Positions 1-8,817 of a DNA stretch of 43,545 nt are shown here, piece after piece (the first letter of the stretch is position 1; the number at the start of each line of letters is the position of its first letter). The notes under the pieces are model-generated. The model was not told the DNA's origin, searched no databases, and worked only from the letters and a program-made list of their open reading frames with translations. The DNA lies in the NCBI GenBank assembly GCA_022773025.1, contig JALEZF010000112.1, positions 1 through 43,545 of the forward strand, in the 5' to 3' direction. Both the position numbers and the translations under genes were made by a program. The DNA comes from Clostridium sp. Its GTDB lineage: Bacteria > Bacillota > Clostridia > Clostridiales > Clostridiaceae.

Positions 1-438
1 ACTTGTAGGATTATCATTCGCGGATAGAAGCCCAGTGCTATCTATACTTAGATTAGCACCCACTTTTATACCTCCAAGGGTTGTTTTAGTTGCTATTGGC
101 GGAGTAAATGTACTTGGCTTACCACTTATATTTCCCCATGCCACACTATCAGCAACCTTTGCACTTTCAGCCTTTGCAGTTTTGCCTAAATAAGCTGTAT
201 CGTGGTTGTGTGTTGCTGGTGGAAATGTAGCAGGTTTATTTACTATATCTCCCCAAGAGACAGAATCAACTCCACTAATTAAAAGCCATTTACCATTTGC
301 ATATCCATAAAATTTATTTTCAGAACTATTGTAATAAACTTGACCATTTACTGGACTTGCTGGAGCTACAGCTAAATTTTGAAGTCGTGCATTTTGTAAT
401 TCATTTTTATTCAAGTCTATATTCGAAAGATATTTCAT
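1..438 (-). CDS. Tail fiber protein, N-terminal part (runs off window)
   Basis: An open frame of 146 codons begins with ATG at 436-438 behind a GGGGGTGAT ribosome site and continues past the left edge without a stop. The N-terminus (MKYLSNIDLNKNELQNARLQ, then PASPVNGQVYYNS and a FYGYANGKW segment) is typical of Firmicutes siphovirus tail fibers and baseplate appendages. It is followed by degenerate repeats with the pattern V-x-W-G-(D/N)-I-x-x-K-P-x-T-F and a TKTTLGGIKVG segment, common in trimeric fiber shafts. It is the last gene of the visible leftward tail operon, 13 bp after the Gp37-like gene. The receptor-binding C-terminus is outside the window. Family call by motif recognition only. 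Confidence 0.8.
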   Translation of the reverse strand, partial: MKYLSNIDLNKNELQNARLQNLAVAPASPVNGQVYYNSSENKFYGYANGKWLLISGVDSVSWGDIVNKPATFPPATHNHDTAYLGKTAKAESAKVADSVAWGNISGKPSTFTPPIATKTTLGGIKVGANLSIDSTGLLSANDNPTS

Positions 439-451
439 GGTTTATCACCCC

Positions 452-1759
452 CTAATTTAAATATGCCATTCCACTAAATCCACCGACAAAGCTAATTTCT
501 AAGCTATTTATATCAATATACTTTATATCCCCAACAACCTTATTTCCTCCACTATCTACTACTGTTACAGATGGATATTTACTTAAGTTATGCCTAATGA
601 TCCACTTATCTTGAGAAGAAATTTGATTATGGATATAGCTTTTATCTCCCCCACCATTGCTATTAGCACTACTATATTCCCCATTGAGGTTATTACTTAT
701 AGAATTTACTTTATCACTTATACTTTGCATTGCTTCACCGAAACTTGGTTCAATTTTAACTATTCCATTTTCATATGTCTCTTGGACTTCAAGAACTCTA
801 ATATCCAATTTTGTAGAATATTTTTTGCTTATTATCGTTACTAAGTCACCTAAATCCCATTCTGTTTTATAACCTTCACTTTCAACATTAAACTCAAAGT
901 TTTTAACTTCTGGAGTTTCTGCAAGCTTAATCTTTCCCCTATCCTCAAGATTTACATTTGAACTTTCGCCAATATCTCTTGCATCTATAAATGTTTCGCG
1001 TCTGTCTAGTCCACTTAAATCGTCATTAACAATAATAACTTCTCTATTTTCTCCTTCACCTTGTCCTGCAACATACCCAACATTTTTATATCCAATGTTA
1101 CTGTCTGTATAAATTATTTTCTCAATATTGTCGTATTCTTTATTAAAAATAGCTGGTGGATTTGTATTCTGTCCAGAAGTAAGATCCTTTCCTTCAAGAA
1201 CTTCAAAAACAAATTTTTTATTTTTATAATCTAATATGATTTGGCAACCCAACCCACTAACATTGCATATTGTGTTTAATTCATTTGCAAGTACTTTATA
1301 TCTGCTTTGAAAAGATATTTGTTTTCCTCTATGCTTACTATTTTTAGTTATTAAATTTTCAATTTTTCTTTTACTATCTTTTGGATTAGATGCATTAAAT
1401 TCAACTAATCCAATTAGGATATCCTCCGCATAAGTATTAAACGAATGATAAGCAAATCCTGTTGGTGGAATAGTTATTCTATTTAGCAATATATAAAGTA
1501 AACTATAACCTCTTATTATTATCTCTTCATCATTATCATCATTGCATTCTATATGTTCTATAACGCCCGTTTTACTGCCATCTTTGTCTAACATAATATA
1601 ATTACCTTTTACAAATAATTCTTTGTAAAAATCGCTTGTATGAATTTCAAAACTTCCATATGTGTTCCATTTTCTAATAAAAATAAGAGAAGTATATTCA
1701 TCTACTTCTCCTATAAAATCTAATTCCTTATTAAAAAATCTTATGTTGTTTGTATCCAT
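452..1759 (-). CDS. Siphovirus ReqiPepy6 Gp37-like tail tip protein
   Basis: A 435-residue protein. The N-terminus (RFFNKELDFIGEVDEYTSLIF, then a W-x-x-x-G-x-F-E-I segment) matches the Gp37-like family of Firmicutes siphoviruses, which sits at the tail tip between Dit and the fibers and probably acts as a baseplate hub (Tal-like). Residues 1-340 form the hub-like part. A Ser/Asn/Gly-rich linker near 350-370 leads to a C-terminal module (W-I-I-x-H-N-L-x-K-Y-P-S-V-x-V-V-D-S) that recurs at the ends of many phage tail proteins and may bind glycans (inference). The start overlaps the upstream gene by 19 bp, suggesting coupled translation. No protease or lysin motif was seen. Confidence 0.8.
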   Translation of the reverse strand: MDTNNIRFFNKELDFIGEVDEYTSLIFIRKWNTYGSFEIHTSDFYKELFVKGNYIMLDKDGSKTGVIEHIECNDDNDEEIIIRGYSLLYILLNRITIPPTGFAYHSFNTYAEDILIGLVEFNASNPKDSKRKIENLITKNSKHRGKQISFQSRYKVLANELNTICNVSGLGCQIILDYKNKKFVFEVLEGKDLTSGQNTNPPAIFNKEYDNIEKIIYTDSNIGYKNVGYVAGQGEGENREVIIVNDDLSGLDRRETFIDARDIGESSNVNLEDRGKIKLAETPEVKNFEFNVESEGYKTEWDLGDLVTIISKKYSTKLDIRVLEVQETYENGIVKIEPSFGEAMQSISDKVNSISNNLNGEYSSANSNGGGDKSYIHNQISSQDKWIIRHNLSKYPSVTVVDSGGNKVVGDIKYIDINSLEISFVGGFSGMAYLN

Positions 1760-2358
1760 ATGTCACCTTCTTTGACCCCTACTGGCTGACTATTTTGCAA
1801 ATAAATATTTCTGGTCGGAGCTTGAAGTTTGTTAAACCATACGTTAAACCTTTCTTGTAAACCTGCAATCATGGCATTAAATTCAGTTAAATTTTTGGGT
1901 CTTATTGCACCACAAACCCCAGCTAGATATCTTTCATCAGTAACTCTTAAAGTATTATCCTTACTTACTAAGATTTGTGCTAAAGATAACTCATATATAA
2001 TATTGTCTCTCTGCAATGCTGGTGCTACTGGACTGTTTGATGGAGTACCTTTTTTAAGTTCTATACTGACTTTACTAGAACCTAAATTAAGCTTTAACAC
2101 GACTCTATCTATTCTTTTGTAATTAGGGTCTGCAGTTTCAATTATCGTTTTTGTACTATCATTGTACAAATAAAAACCTTTTACAATTGCAAACCCTGCA
2201 CTTACTAATATATTCATCCCAGACGCAGTTACATTCAAAGTCATGGTATTATCAGAATTTACGCTCACTCCACTCTCGTATATATTGTCAAAATATCTAT
2301 TAAATTCTTCTTGTCCATATTCTTGATCTCCATTAAAAAAGCCGCTATGTTCTGCCAT
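1741..2358 (-). CDS. Baseplate / tail appendage protein
   Basis: A 205-residue protein lying between Dit and the Gp37-like protein, a position usually held by baseplate proteins. It opens with AEHSGFFNGDQEYGQEEFNRYF, followed by a beta-rich stretch with GxxILVSAGFAIVKGFYLYN, resembling phage structural proteins of the SPP1/Listeria A118 type. The C-terminus ends in a QPVGVKEGDIWIQT element often found where tail proteins contact fibers. No enzymatic motif is visible. A good AGGAGG-like site precedes ATG. The call is from context and general resemblance. Confidence 0.6.
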   Translation of the reverse strand: MAEHSGFFNGDQEYGQEEFNRYFDNIYESGVSVNSDNTMTLNVTASGMNILVSAGFAIVKGFYLYNDSTKTIIETADPNYKRIDRVVLKLNLGSSKVSIELKKGTPSNSPVAPALQRDNIIYELSLAQILVSKDNTLRVTDERYLAGVCGAIRPKNLTEFNAMIAGLQERFNVWFNKLQAPTRNIYLQNSQPVGVKEGDIWIQTT

Positions 2359-2371
2359 GTTTAATCACCTC

Positions 2372-3220
2372 CTAAACGCCTAAATATCTATCCCTATATC
2401 GAATCTCTACGCCCTGTGGCTTTGAAAGTTCATCTGAATTACTATAAGCAATAAGATTGTCGCCTGGGACAAGTTCAAAAAAACTACTGTCCAAATCTAT
2501 ATAATTAAAAGCATTAGTTTCTACCCCATTTTTTATTATTTTCACTTTTTTGTTTTTATGTGCAGTGCTTATATATAATACATCATCGCTTGTTAGCTCT
2601 CTATTAATCTGTATAAACTCGCCAGTAGTCAGATTATCTATACGTGGATTTTTAGCTGGGCCATAAAAATATATTTCTACTGGCGTATTAACATGGCCAG
2701 AATAAGTTATGTTTTGTTTAGTTTCTCCACGCTGCTTGAATTTAAATGGCAGCTTAAATTTAAACTTCCATCCATTAATCCATGTGTTAATTTTCATTAG
2801 ATTTTCATTTACTGTTTTAAAAAATGGATCTGCGCAAACTAAATCTACTTTAAAACTTAGTGTTTCATATAAATTACTCCTTTTGTCTTTAAAGCTTTCT
2901 ACTTCATAGTTTATAGCTCTTTCTATACCACAATAATTCACTATCAACGTACCCTCATAATGTGGATTAAAAAAAGCTATAAGTTTTTGCCTTTCCTGTT
3001 CTGTATATTCCCCTATAAAATCAGCTATTATAGATATATCTCGTGTTTTTATATGTTTCTTGTTTACATACCCACCATCATACTGGTTATTATCCGTAAT
3101 ACTTATATCATAATCACTACTTTCTAAACCTTCAACACTTACAATTTTATATATAACCCCATCTATAAAGAGAGATTTTTTATTACTTTCAAATTTTAAA
3201 GTTAAATTTTTCTTATCCAA
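2372..3220 (-). CDS. Distal tail protein (Dit), Sipho_tail family
   Basis: A 282-residue protein immediately downstream of the tape measure gene, overlapping its end by 8 bp. The N-terminal half (KLIAFFNPHYEGTLIVNY and the following beta strands to a DLVCADPFF motif near residue 130) is the conserved N-terminal domain of Dit proteins, which form the hexameric ring connecting the tail tube to the baseplate. The C-terminal half (about 160-282) is a jelly-roll-like beta domain ending in EIRYRDRYLGV, a typical Dit ending. The position after the tape measure strongly supports the call. Confidence 0.9.
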   Translation of the reverse strand: MDKKNLTLKFESNKKSLFIDGVIYKIVSVEGLESSDYDISITDNNQYDGGYVNKKHIKTRDISIIADFIGEYTEQERQKLIAFFNPHYEGTLIVNYCGIERAINYEVESFKDKRSNLYETLSFKVDLVCADPFFKTVNENLMKINTWINGWKFKFKLPFKFKQRGETKQNITYSGHVNTPVEIYFYGPAKNPRIDNLTTGEFIQINRELTSDDVLYISTAHKNKKVKIIKNGVETNAFNYIDLDSSFFELVPGDNLIAYSNSDELSKPQGVEIRYRDRYLGV

Positions 3221-5522
3221 ATGCTAAATCCCTCCCAGCTTTCTTTAATGCTCTAGCGTTCTCGCTTGGAGTACGCTCTGGATTAACTATAGTAACATTT
3301 TGTGTTATACCATTGTCATTGTGAGTTATCGTGTTAGTTGTATTATTTATTCTACCACCAGCAACCATGGCACTTGTCTTAGCAGTTTCATAATCAACTG
3401 TACCTTTTAGCTTTGCAGCTAATTCATTAATGTTAGAATTTATCTGTTTGTCTAAATCTGGCATTTCCGTATCAATTCCAACAGATATACCCTTAACAAG
3501 GTTTTTACCTATAATATCTCTCATAAGTCTAGAAGGAGAATGTATTCCAAGAGCATTTTTGAAGCCATCCATAATTCCACTACAAAAGCCGGTTATCTTA
3601 TCCCAAAGCCAGTCTTTAGCATTCTTTATACCATTCCAGATACCTTGTACAATGTTCTTTCCTATGTCTAGCATATTACCAGGAAGTTCTTTGAACCAAT
3701 CTACAATAGATTCTGCTGTTTCTCTAGCTGCTGTAGATGCTTTGTCATACATATCTGAACCCCACTGAACAACTTTGTCTATAGTGTTACTGAACCATTC
3801 TGAAATCCGGCTAGGTAATGTAGAGAACCACTCTATAATAGCATCTAAAAATTTCTTTCCGACTTCTTGAGATTTATTATGCATTTCTATTGCCCAATTA
3901 TTAACTCTGTCTAAAGTGTTTACTAGCCAATCGTATATCCTTCCAGGCAGTTCAGAAAACCAGTTAACTATATTATCAATCCATATAGGAATGTTTTCAG
4001 CAAAATAATTGAATATATTAACCCAACCTTGGATTATAGTTCCGAGTAATTCTCCCAAAACATAGCCTATCTTGTAAGGTAACTCAGAGAACCAATTGAC
4101 AATATTTTCAATCCATAGTGGAATAGTTTCAGTGAAAAATGCTACTATTGAATTCCATCCATCTATAAAGAATTGTTTAACTTTCTCACACTGTTCATTA
4201 AACCAATTAGGTACTTCTTCCGTAAAAAATGCTTTTACTGAGTTGAACGCTTCTGGGATAGTCTCTGTGAAGAAATCGCAAATGCCACCCCATACGTTAC
4301 TACCTACTTCTTTGATATTCTCCCATATATTTATGACTGCATTCCTAAAGTCCTCATTTGTGTTCCATAGAACTACTATACCTGCTACTAAACCTGCTAT
4401 TGCTGCTACAATTAACCCTATTGGATTTGCGAATAGTTCAATATTTAATAACTTTTGTACAACTAACCATGCTTCTGTAGCTGTTTTTACACCTTTAAAT
4501 GCTGACACTAATTTCATAATCATATTAGCAACATTCATTGTCACTAAAGCTGCTCCTATTCCAGCAATTCCAGCCGCTATATTACCACTATTATCTAAAA
4601 TCCATGCAAATCCTTCTATTATTTGGGGTAGATATTCAGATATTATTTCTCCTAGCTTAACAGCTAATTCTCCCAATCTTTCAGCTATATTAGATATACT
4701 AGTCTGAATGTTTGGATCAGAAAAGCCATCTGACATTTGTTTAATCATTTCTTGTAAAGCAGGCATAACATTTGTTTTTAAAGTTTCACTAAATGGTTTG
4801 AATGCATCGCCTATAAGAGACATTGTGTCATCTTTAAGAGTAGACCACATTCCGCTAAGGGTCTGAGATTGTACTTCCATACCTTGATAAAACTTACCAC
4901 CTTCACTCGTAGCAGTTTTCATAGCTTCTGCAACCATTTCATAAGTTATCTTTCCATCAGACATTTCTTCTTTAAGTTCTGCCATTGATTTTCCTGTCTT
5001 TTCTGCAATGGCTTGAAGTGGATTAAACCCTTGATTTATAAATTGCATTAAATCTTGACCAGTTAACTTTCCAGCCGAAGCAACTTGAGCAAATACTAAA
5101 GCCAATCCTTTGAATCGTTCTTGATTTCCGAGTGAAATATCTCCTAACATTTGAAGATCTGGCATTATATCATCTACATTAATTCCAAAAGATAATAATT
5201 GTTTTGAAGCATCTGCGAGTCCTGTCATTTCAAAAGGTGTTTTTGCAGCAAACTTTTTTAAATCTTCTACATGTTTAGCAGCTTTTGTTGCACTACCCAA
5301 AAGAACTGTAAAATTAGCAAAATAATCTTCCATTTGTGAATTATACTTTGTAGCAACTCCAGCTAATCCTCCAATAGCAGTTCCAGCTGCCGTAATTGCT
5401 CCAGTAAATACTTTAAGTCCTGTTTTTGCAACGCTACCTAATCTATTCCCTAGATTAGCAACTTCTTTCTCTGCGCCAGTACTATCTATTTTAGTATCAA
5501 TTATAATACTTCCATCAGCCAC
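3213..5522 (-). CDS. Tail tape measure protein
   Basis: 769 residues, the longest structural gene. The N-terminus carries the tape-measure domain (GAEKEVANLGNRLG, then AAKTPFEMTGLADASKQLLSFG and LTGQDLMQFINQGFNPLQAI, about 60-230). A hydrophobic, Gly/Ala-rich helical segment follows near 300-390. The middle (about 400-590) holds tandem Trp-rich repeats of the form (T/N)-I-P-x-W-I-(E/D)-N-I-V-N-W-F-S-E-L-P. The protein sets tail length and enters the host envelope on infection. At the usual ratio of about 0.15 nm per residue the tail would be near 115 nm (inference). Its start lies just downstream of a terminator, so late transcription must read through or restart here. Confidence 0.95.
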   Translation of the reverse strand: MADGSIIIDTKIDSTGAEKEVANLGNRLGSVAKTGLKVFTGAITAAGTAIGGLAGVATKYNSQMEDYFANFTVLLGSATKAAKHVEDLKKFAAKTPFEMTGLADASKQLLSFGINVDDIMPDLQMLGDISLGNQERFKGLALVFAQVASAGKLTGQDLMQFINQGFNPLQAIAEKTGKSMAELKEEMSDGKITYEMVAEAMKTATSEGGKFYQGMEVQSQTLSGMWSTLKDDTMSLIGDAFKPFSETLKTNVMPALQEMIKQMSDGFSDPNIQTSISNIAERLGELAVKLGEIISEYLPQIIEGFAWILDNSGNIAAGIAGIGAALVTMNVANMIMKLVSAFKGVKTATEAWLVVQKLLNIELFANPIGLIVAAIAGLVAGIVVLWNTNEDFRNAVINIWENIKEVGSNVWGGICDFFTETIPEAFNSVKAFFTEEVPNWFNEQCEKVKQFFIDGWNSIVAFFTETIPLWIENIVNWFSELPYKIGYVLGELLGTIIQGWVNIFNYFAENIPIWIDNIVNWFSELPGRIYDWLVNTLDRVNNWAIEMHNKSQEVGKKFLDAIIEWFSTLPSRISEWFSNTIDKVVQWGSDMYDKASTAARETAESIVDWFKELPGNMLDIGKNIVQGIWNGIKNAKDWLWDKITGFCSGIMDGFKNALGIHSPSRLMRDIIGKNLVKGISVGIDTEMPDLDKQINSNINELAAKLKGTVDYETAKTSAMVAGGRINNTTNTITHNDNGITQNVTIVNPERTPSENARALKKAGRDLAFG

Positions 5523-5547
5523 CTATTTATCACCTACCTTTCGCATG

Positions 5548-5575
5548 AAAAAAGCACCTACTAATGTAAGTGCTT
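5548..5575 (-). terminator. Rho-independent terminator after the membrane-protein moron
   Basis: On the minus strand AAGCACTTAC pairs with GTAGGTGCTT around an ATTA loop and is followed by a T tract (GCTTTTTTC). It ends the cassette formed by the promoter at 6315-6343 and the membrane protein gene, and lies between that gene and the tape measure start. The stem arms are the same as in the terminator at 12346-12380. Confidence 0.85.
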
Positions 5576-5643
5576 AAACTTCAATTATTATATTTTTCTA
5601 GCATATGAAATAATTATACTTTCTTATTTTTTCTGTATTTACT

Positions 5644-6279
5644 CTAATTTTGAGAAGTTGCTATTTGAAGCATTGATAATATTTTTTGAGCAATTTCATA
5701 TGAATTTTTATAGATAAATGAATCAGTTTTAGTGGAAGTGGTTATTAAGTTTATATACGAATTAGGATTATTCATGTCTTTTACTACAATTTTTATTTTC
5801 AGTCCACTTATACTGGTTATACTCTTCTTTTTACTTGTAGTACCACCAACTATAGCACCTACCCCTCCAAATAAAACTCCACCAGCAACAGCCTTTCCTA
5901 AACCACCTTTAGTAACAACAGTCTCTCCATCCTCAATTAATTCAAAATCTAAAATATCAGAATAATTAATTATTCTTGGATTAAATTTGGGAGATATTAA
6001 GATTTGTTTTGTATCATCATTAAATTTTATATACCCTTTAACTTCGCTAGTTGAAATAAAATCTTCAACCTCTTTAGAGTATCCTCCTTCGATTGAAGAT
6101 TTCTTAAAATTTCTTGAAGTCACAATCATTAATATACCTATCACTAATATAACTATTCCAAAAGGTAATACTGGTATTGCGATTAATGCTCCTAATACTG
6201 TAAAAATTATTCCTACAATTAGATATACTTTAGAATATGTCTTATATTGTTTTTTAGAATATGATGTTCCAGCTTTCAT
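5644..6279 (-). CDS. Membrane protein with PH-like C-terminus (moron)
   Basis: Start chosen at ATG 6277-6279 because GGGAGG lies about 10 bp upstream; an earlier in-frame ATG at 6306 would place that site inside the gene. Two hydrophobic segments near residues 20-60 form a transmembrane hairpin. The cytoplasmic part contains a glycine zipper (GKAVAGGVLFGGVGAIVGG) and a basic TSKKKSI stretch, a pattern common in small bacterial PH-like/SHOCT-type membrane proteins. The gene interrupts the tail operon between the tail chaperones and the tape measure and has its own promoter and terminator, so it is probably expressed from the silent prophage. Superinfection exclusion or another conversion role is inference only. 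Confidence 0.75.
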   Translation of the reverse strand: MKAGTSYSKKQYKTYSKVYLIVGIIFTVLGALIAIPVLPFGIVILVIGILMIVTSRNFKKSSIEGGYSKEVEDFISTSEVKGYIKFNDDTKQILISPKFNPRIINYSDILDFELIEDGETVVTKGGLGKAVAGGVLFGGVGAIVGGTTSKKKSITSISGLKIKIVVKDMNNPNSYINLITTSTKTDSFIYKNSYEIAQKILSMLQIATSQN

Positions 6280-6314
6280 AAATATATTTCCTCCCTTATG
6301 TAACATATACTACA

Positions 6315-6343
6315 ATTATAAATGCATAAGGAAATTATTACAA
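6315..6343 (-). promoter_or_regulatory. SigA-type promoter of the moron gene
   Basis: On the minus strand TTGTAA (6338-6343) and TATAAT (6315-6320) are separated by exactly 17 bp. The -35 box overlaps the stop codon of the Gp15 gene. The transcript would start near 6308 and reach the ATG at 6279 after about 30 nt. Confidence 0.75.
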
Positions 6344-6934
6344 TACTTTGCTAATATCTCCACCATTTAGAAGTATATTATTTATTTCATCTAGCTTTTC
6401 TTTTTCATTTTTAGATACAGGAATTTCATATAACTTTTGCATTTTTTTATAGTAGTCTTTCTGTTCCTTATCTTTAATTTTAGATAAATCAATACTCCTA
6501 TATCCCATAATTTTAACTATCATATTATCCTCTTTAAGGCTCTTAAACATGGCTTTAAACTTCCACCAATGCAAATATTTTATGTCCTGCAAATCTACTC
6601 TATACTGGTCTAAAAAAGCGCTATAGATATAATCGTCATCATATTCAAAACTGTATATTTGTGTTGTTCCTCTATCTTTTCCAGTGCTTTTAACCTTAGC
6701 TTCATCCTTACCACATTTATAAAACCATAATATTTTTTCTATAGCTTCATCAATATTAGTTGGAATAACAGGATAGTACAAGTCTAAAGCCATGTATATT
6801 TTATCCTTTTCTTCTATAGTTGAATCCTGCATTAAAAGTTCAAAGAGTATGCCATACCTGAAGTTACTATTAATTTCATATTCAACACCATCTATGTCTA
6901 CACTAGTTGGAACTGTATCTATTAAAATATTCAT
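6338..6934 (-). CDS. Gp15-type tail assembly chaperone
   Basis: A 198-residue protein recognised as the bacteriophage Gp15 family of Listeria A118 and relatives. The SVDIDGVEYEINSNFRYGI opening, an F-Y-x-C-G core near residue 73, and a DLQDIKYLHWWKFKAMFKSL stretch near 120-140 are family hallmarks. It lies between the tail tube/chaperone genes and the tape measure, where the second tail assembly chaperone is expected. Start and upstream stop share one base (TAATG), so translation is probably coupled rather than frameshifted as in lambda G/GT. Confidence 0.85.
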   Translation of the reverse strand: MNILIDTVPTSVDIDGVEYEINSNFRYGILFELLMQDSTIEEKDKIYMALDLYYPVIPTNIDEAIEKILWFYKCGKDEAKVKSTGKDRGTTQIYSFEYDDDYIYSAFLDQYRVDLQDIKYLHWWKFKAMFKSLKEDNMIVKIMGYRSIDLSKIKDKEQKDYYKKMQKLYEIPVSKNEKEKLDEINNILLNGGDISKVL

Positions 6935-7275
6935 TACTTTTTACGTCTTTGAGCTCTATTAGGAGAATATTTGCTAGTTATTTTTTCTATCTCTGATTTT
7001 TGCTCATTCATCTGAATAACTAATTCTTCAAAAGCCTTTAGGCAAGTTAACAAATTCACTTTATCTCCAAAAACTTTCTTATCTGTTCCTTCTCCAAACA
7101 TTGTATTAAACACATCAAATATTGCATTGCATTGTGTTTCAATACCATCAACCATATTCATACTTTTAACTTGCTCGCTTATTCCATCTAAAAGCTTTAA
7201 AGATTTCTCATATTTTTTAGCAACCTCTAAATCAAATATATCTAAATCTCCTAATTCAACATTATTTATTTTCAT
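6934..7275 (-). CDS. Tail assembly chaperone, first component (DUF6673-like)
   Basis: A 113-residue, largely helical protein between the tail tube gene and Gp15. The opening KINNVELGDLDIFDLEVAKKYE and the basic end NRAQRRKK resemble the DUF6673 family found in this position in clostridial siphoviruses. The conserved small size and order (tube, this protein, Gp15, tape measure) suggest the G-like chaperone that coats the tape measure protein before tube polymerisation. No catalytic motif. Function is inferred from position. Confidence 0.75.
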   Translation of the reverse strand: MKINNVELGDLDIFDLEVAKKYEKSLKLLDGISEQVKSMNMVDGIETQCNAIFDVFNTMFGEGTDKKVFGDKVNLLTCLKAFEELVIQMNEQKSEIEKITSKYSPNRAQRRKK

Positions 7276-7287
7276 TTACTATTCCCC

Positions 7288-7767
7288 CTAACCTTTAGCA
7301 GCGAATCCTTCAGTAAAGGTCTTTTCATCAGTTTTAAAAGTACCCTCAATTGGATCACTTTGACCTAAGAAAGTACCACTAATACCTAACTCGCCATCAT
7401 TATCATCAAAGCTATCTACTGCTATCGCAACTTTAAATTGTCTTGCTCTATATCCTGCAGTTTGTGCTGCTTTATCTAAGTCGACTATAACATACTCTGT
7501 TTCTGTATCAGCACCTGTTTTTTGCATTTCTCCAATATTTCTAATATATTCAATAGCCTTATCCGAAACTATTTGATCAGTATTAAAGCTTGTACTCCAT
7601 TCATATCCAGTAATGGATTGACTTGCACTAGCTTGATTAATATATCTCTTACTACTTGTCTGTGCTGATGGACTTTCATTCAACTCTGTAAATCCTGTTC
7701 CTAAAAGTTCAAAATTTTCTCCGACTTTTAAATAATTAGCTTGAATTGCTCTCTTTCTAATTGCCAT
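7288..7767 (-). CDS. Major tail tube protein
   Basis: A 159-residue protein with features of siphovirus tail tube proteins: a FTELNESPSAQTSSKRYINQ segment, an ITGYEWSTSFNTDQI strand region, a YVIVDLDK strand and a C-terminus with GEL-GISGTF and DPIEGTF strands. The family forms hexameric rings stacked along the tape measure. Position directly before the chaperone pair supports this. It would be among the most abundant virion proteins. Confidence 0.88.
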   Translation of the reverse strand: MAIRKRAIQANYLKVGENFELLGTGFTELNESPSAQTSSKRYINQASASQSITGYEWSTSFNTDQIVSDKAIEYIRNIGEMQKTGADTETEYVIVDLDKAAQTAGYRARQFKVAIAVDSFDDNDGELGISGTFLGQSDPIEGTFKTDEKTFTEGFAAKG

Positions 7768-7804
7768 CTATATCATTCCTTCCTTTTTAAATATTTTAAT
7801 TTTA

Positions 7805-8029
7805 TCAATCTAATTTATTAGCATTTTCTTTTACTCTTTCACTGATATCACCTTTAATAATTTCAACTTCTTTACAATCTATTACTAATGTTAAAGTTGA
7901 CAATCCATCAACCTTCTTGTTTATAGAATAATCAATGATATAATCTATTTTTTTATCATTTAAAAATAATTCTTCAATAGGTCTTGTTCCCTCTGAGTAA
8001 TCAACTATCTTTAATCTATTATGCTCCAC
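7805..8029 (-). CDS. Small phage structural-region protein, unknown
   Basis: A 74-residue protein between the tail terminator-like gene and the tail tube gene. It abuts the upstream gene: its ATG starts at the base before that gene's stop triplet. The sequence is mostly beta (IDYIIDYSINKKVDGLSTLTLVIDCKEVEI), ending in a short helix. No family was recognised. By position it could be a tail completion or minor tail protein. Confidence 0.6.
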   Translation of the reverse strand: MEHNRLKIVDYSEGTRPIEELFLNDKKIDYIIDYSINKKVDGLSTLTLVIDCKEVEIIKGDISERVKENANKLD

Positions 8030-8461
8030 TTACATCACTCCTTTATAATATTTTAATCTTAATTGTATCTGGAATTGCGCAGTATCCTCTGTTACTGCAA
8101 AAGCATATCCAGTGCTTGTAACCTTAATTTCTAAAGGTTCTAATCCATTATCAAGTAACGGAAATGTTTCACTATTATTCTTTTCCTCAACTTCTTCAGC
8201 AAACTTTTCATAAAATCCACTATTATCTATATTCTGTAATACATCCACTCCATAAGGCTCTCTAGAAGTAAATATAAAAGCATATTGTCTTATAGTATCC
8301 CCATTGACATATCGCTTTACAATAGGCTCTATAGGTATCTCTTCTATTGAGTAGGTGTCCGGATTTTCTTCTAGATAATTTACATTTACTTTAATAGCAT
8401 TATTGAAGGTTTCCAAACATTCAAATGTTCTTATATAATCTCTTAAGGCCTTAATTATCAT
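8030..8461 (-). CDS. Minor capsid / tail terminator-like protein (Minor_capsid_3 type)
   Basis: A 143-residue protein resembling the third minor capsid protein of A118-like phages. It has a helical start (IIKALRDYIRTFECL), then a YVNGDTIRQYAFIFTSREPYG segment, and a C-terminal beta meander (FQIQLRLKYYKGVM). This family has the fold of tail terminator proteins that cap the tube and join it to the head. It overlaps the upstream minor capsid gene by 4 bp (ATGA). The position between connectors and tail tube agrees. Confidence 0.8.
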   Translation of the reverse strand: MIIKALRDYIRTFECLETFNNAIKVNVNYLEENPDTYSIEEIPIEPIVKRYVNGDTIRQYAFIFTSREPYGVDVLQNIDNSGFYEKFAEEVEEKNNSETFPLLDNGLEPLEIKVTSTGYAFAVTEDTAQFQIQLRLKYYKGVM

Positions 8462-8817
8462 TTACTCCTACCTCCACAAAAATCAGCTATAGTTTTAACT
8501 ATTTCGTCGCCACGACTTACCCACATTCTCTTATCCCACATCTTACCTCTTAAGCCACCTTGATTCATACCTTGCTTTCCGTTTCCTTTATTAGTGTAAT
8601 ATTGTTTTCTAGCATAAGGAGCATTAAACTCTATACAAGTTGGTTTTACTTCTATCATCCAATCCTTTAAACGTCCTGTTGCGAATGGAACATATGGATT
8701 CATTGATTTATAACACTCTTTTGTAAACTTAATCTGTGCTTCACCATTTTCATTTAAATTTCTTTTTAAAAGTATTTTTTGAGTTGGATTCATTTGAATT
8801 TTTACATTAGTAGGCAT
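8458..8817 (-). CDS. Minor capsid protein (Minor_capsid_2 type)
   Basis: A 119-residue protein matching the second minor capsid protein family of A118-type phages: an N-terminal strand (VKIQMNPTQKILLKRNL), a PYVPFATGRLKDWM motif close to the HK97 gp10-like signature, and an APYARKQYYTNKG stretch. Proteins of this type act in head-tail joining, between the stopper and the tail terminator. It shares one base with the preceding gene and four with the next, so the trio is translationally coupled. Confidence 0.82.
   Translation of the reverse strand: MPTNVKIQMNPTQKILLKRNLNENGEAQIKFTKECYKSMNPYVPFATGRLKDWMIEVKPTCIEFNAPYARKQYYTNKGNGKQGMNQGGLRGKMWDKRMWVSRGDEIVKTIADFCGGRSK

Noticed and set aside
4096-4707. 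Rightward frame of about 200 codons opposite the tape measure gene
   Set aside because: Antisense shadow of the repeat-rich tape measure coding sequence; no ribosome site or recognisable product.
6934-7275. Programmed frameshift joining the two tail chaperone genes
   Set aside because: The genes meet at TAATG and each has a full reading frame with its own start; no slippery heptamer was noticed at the junction.
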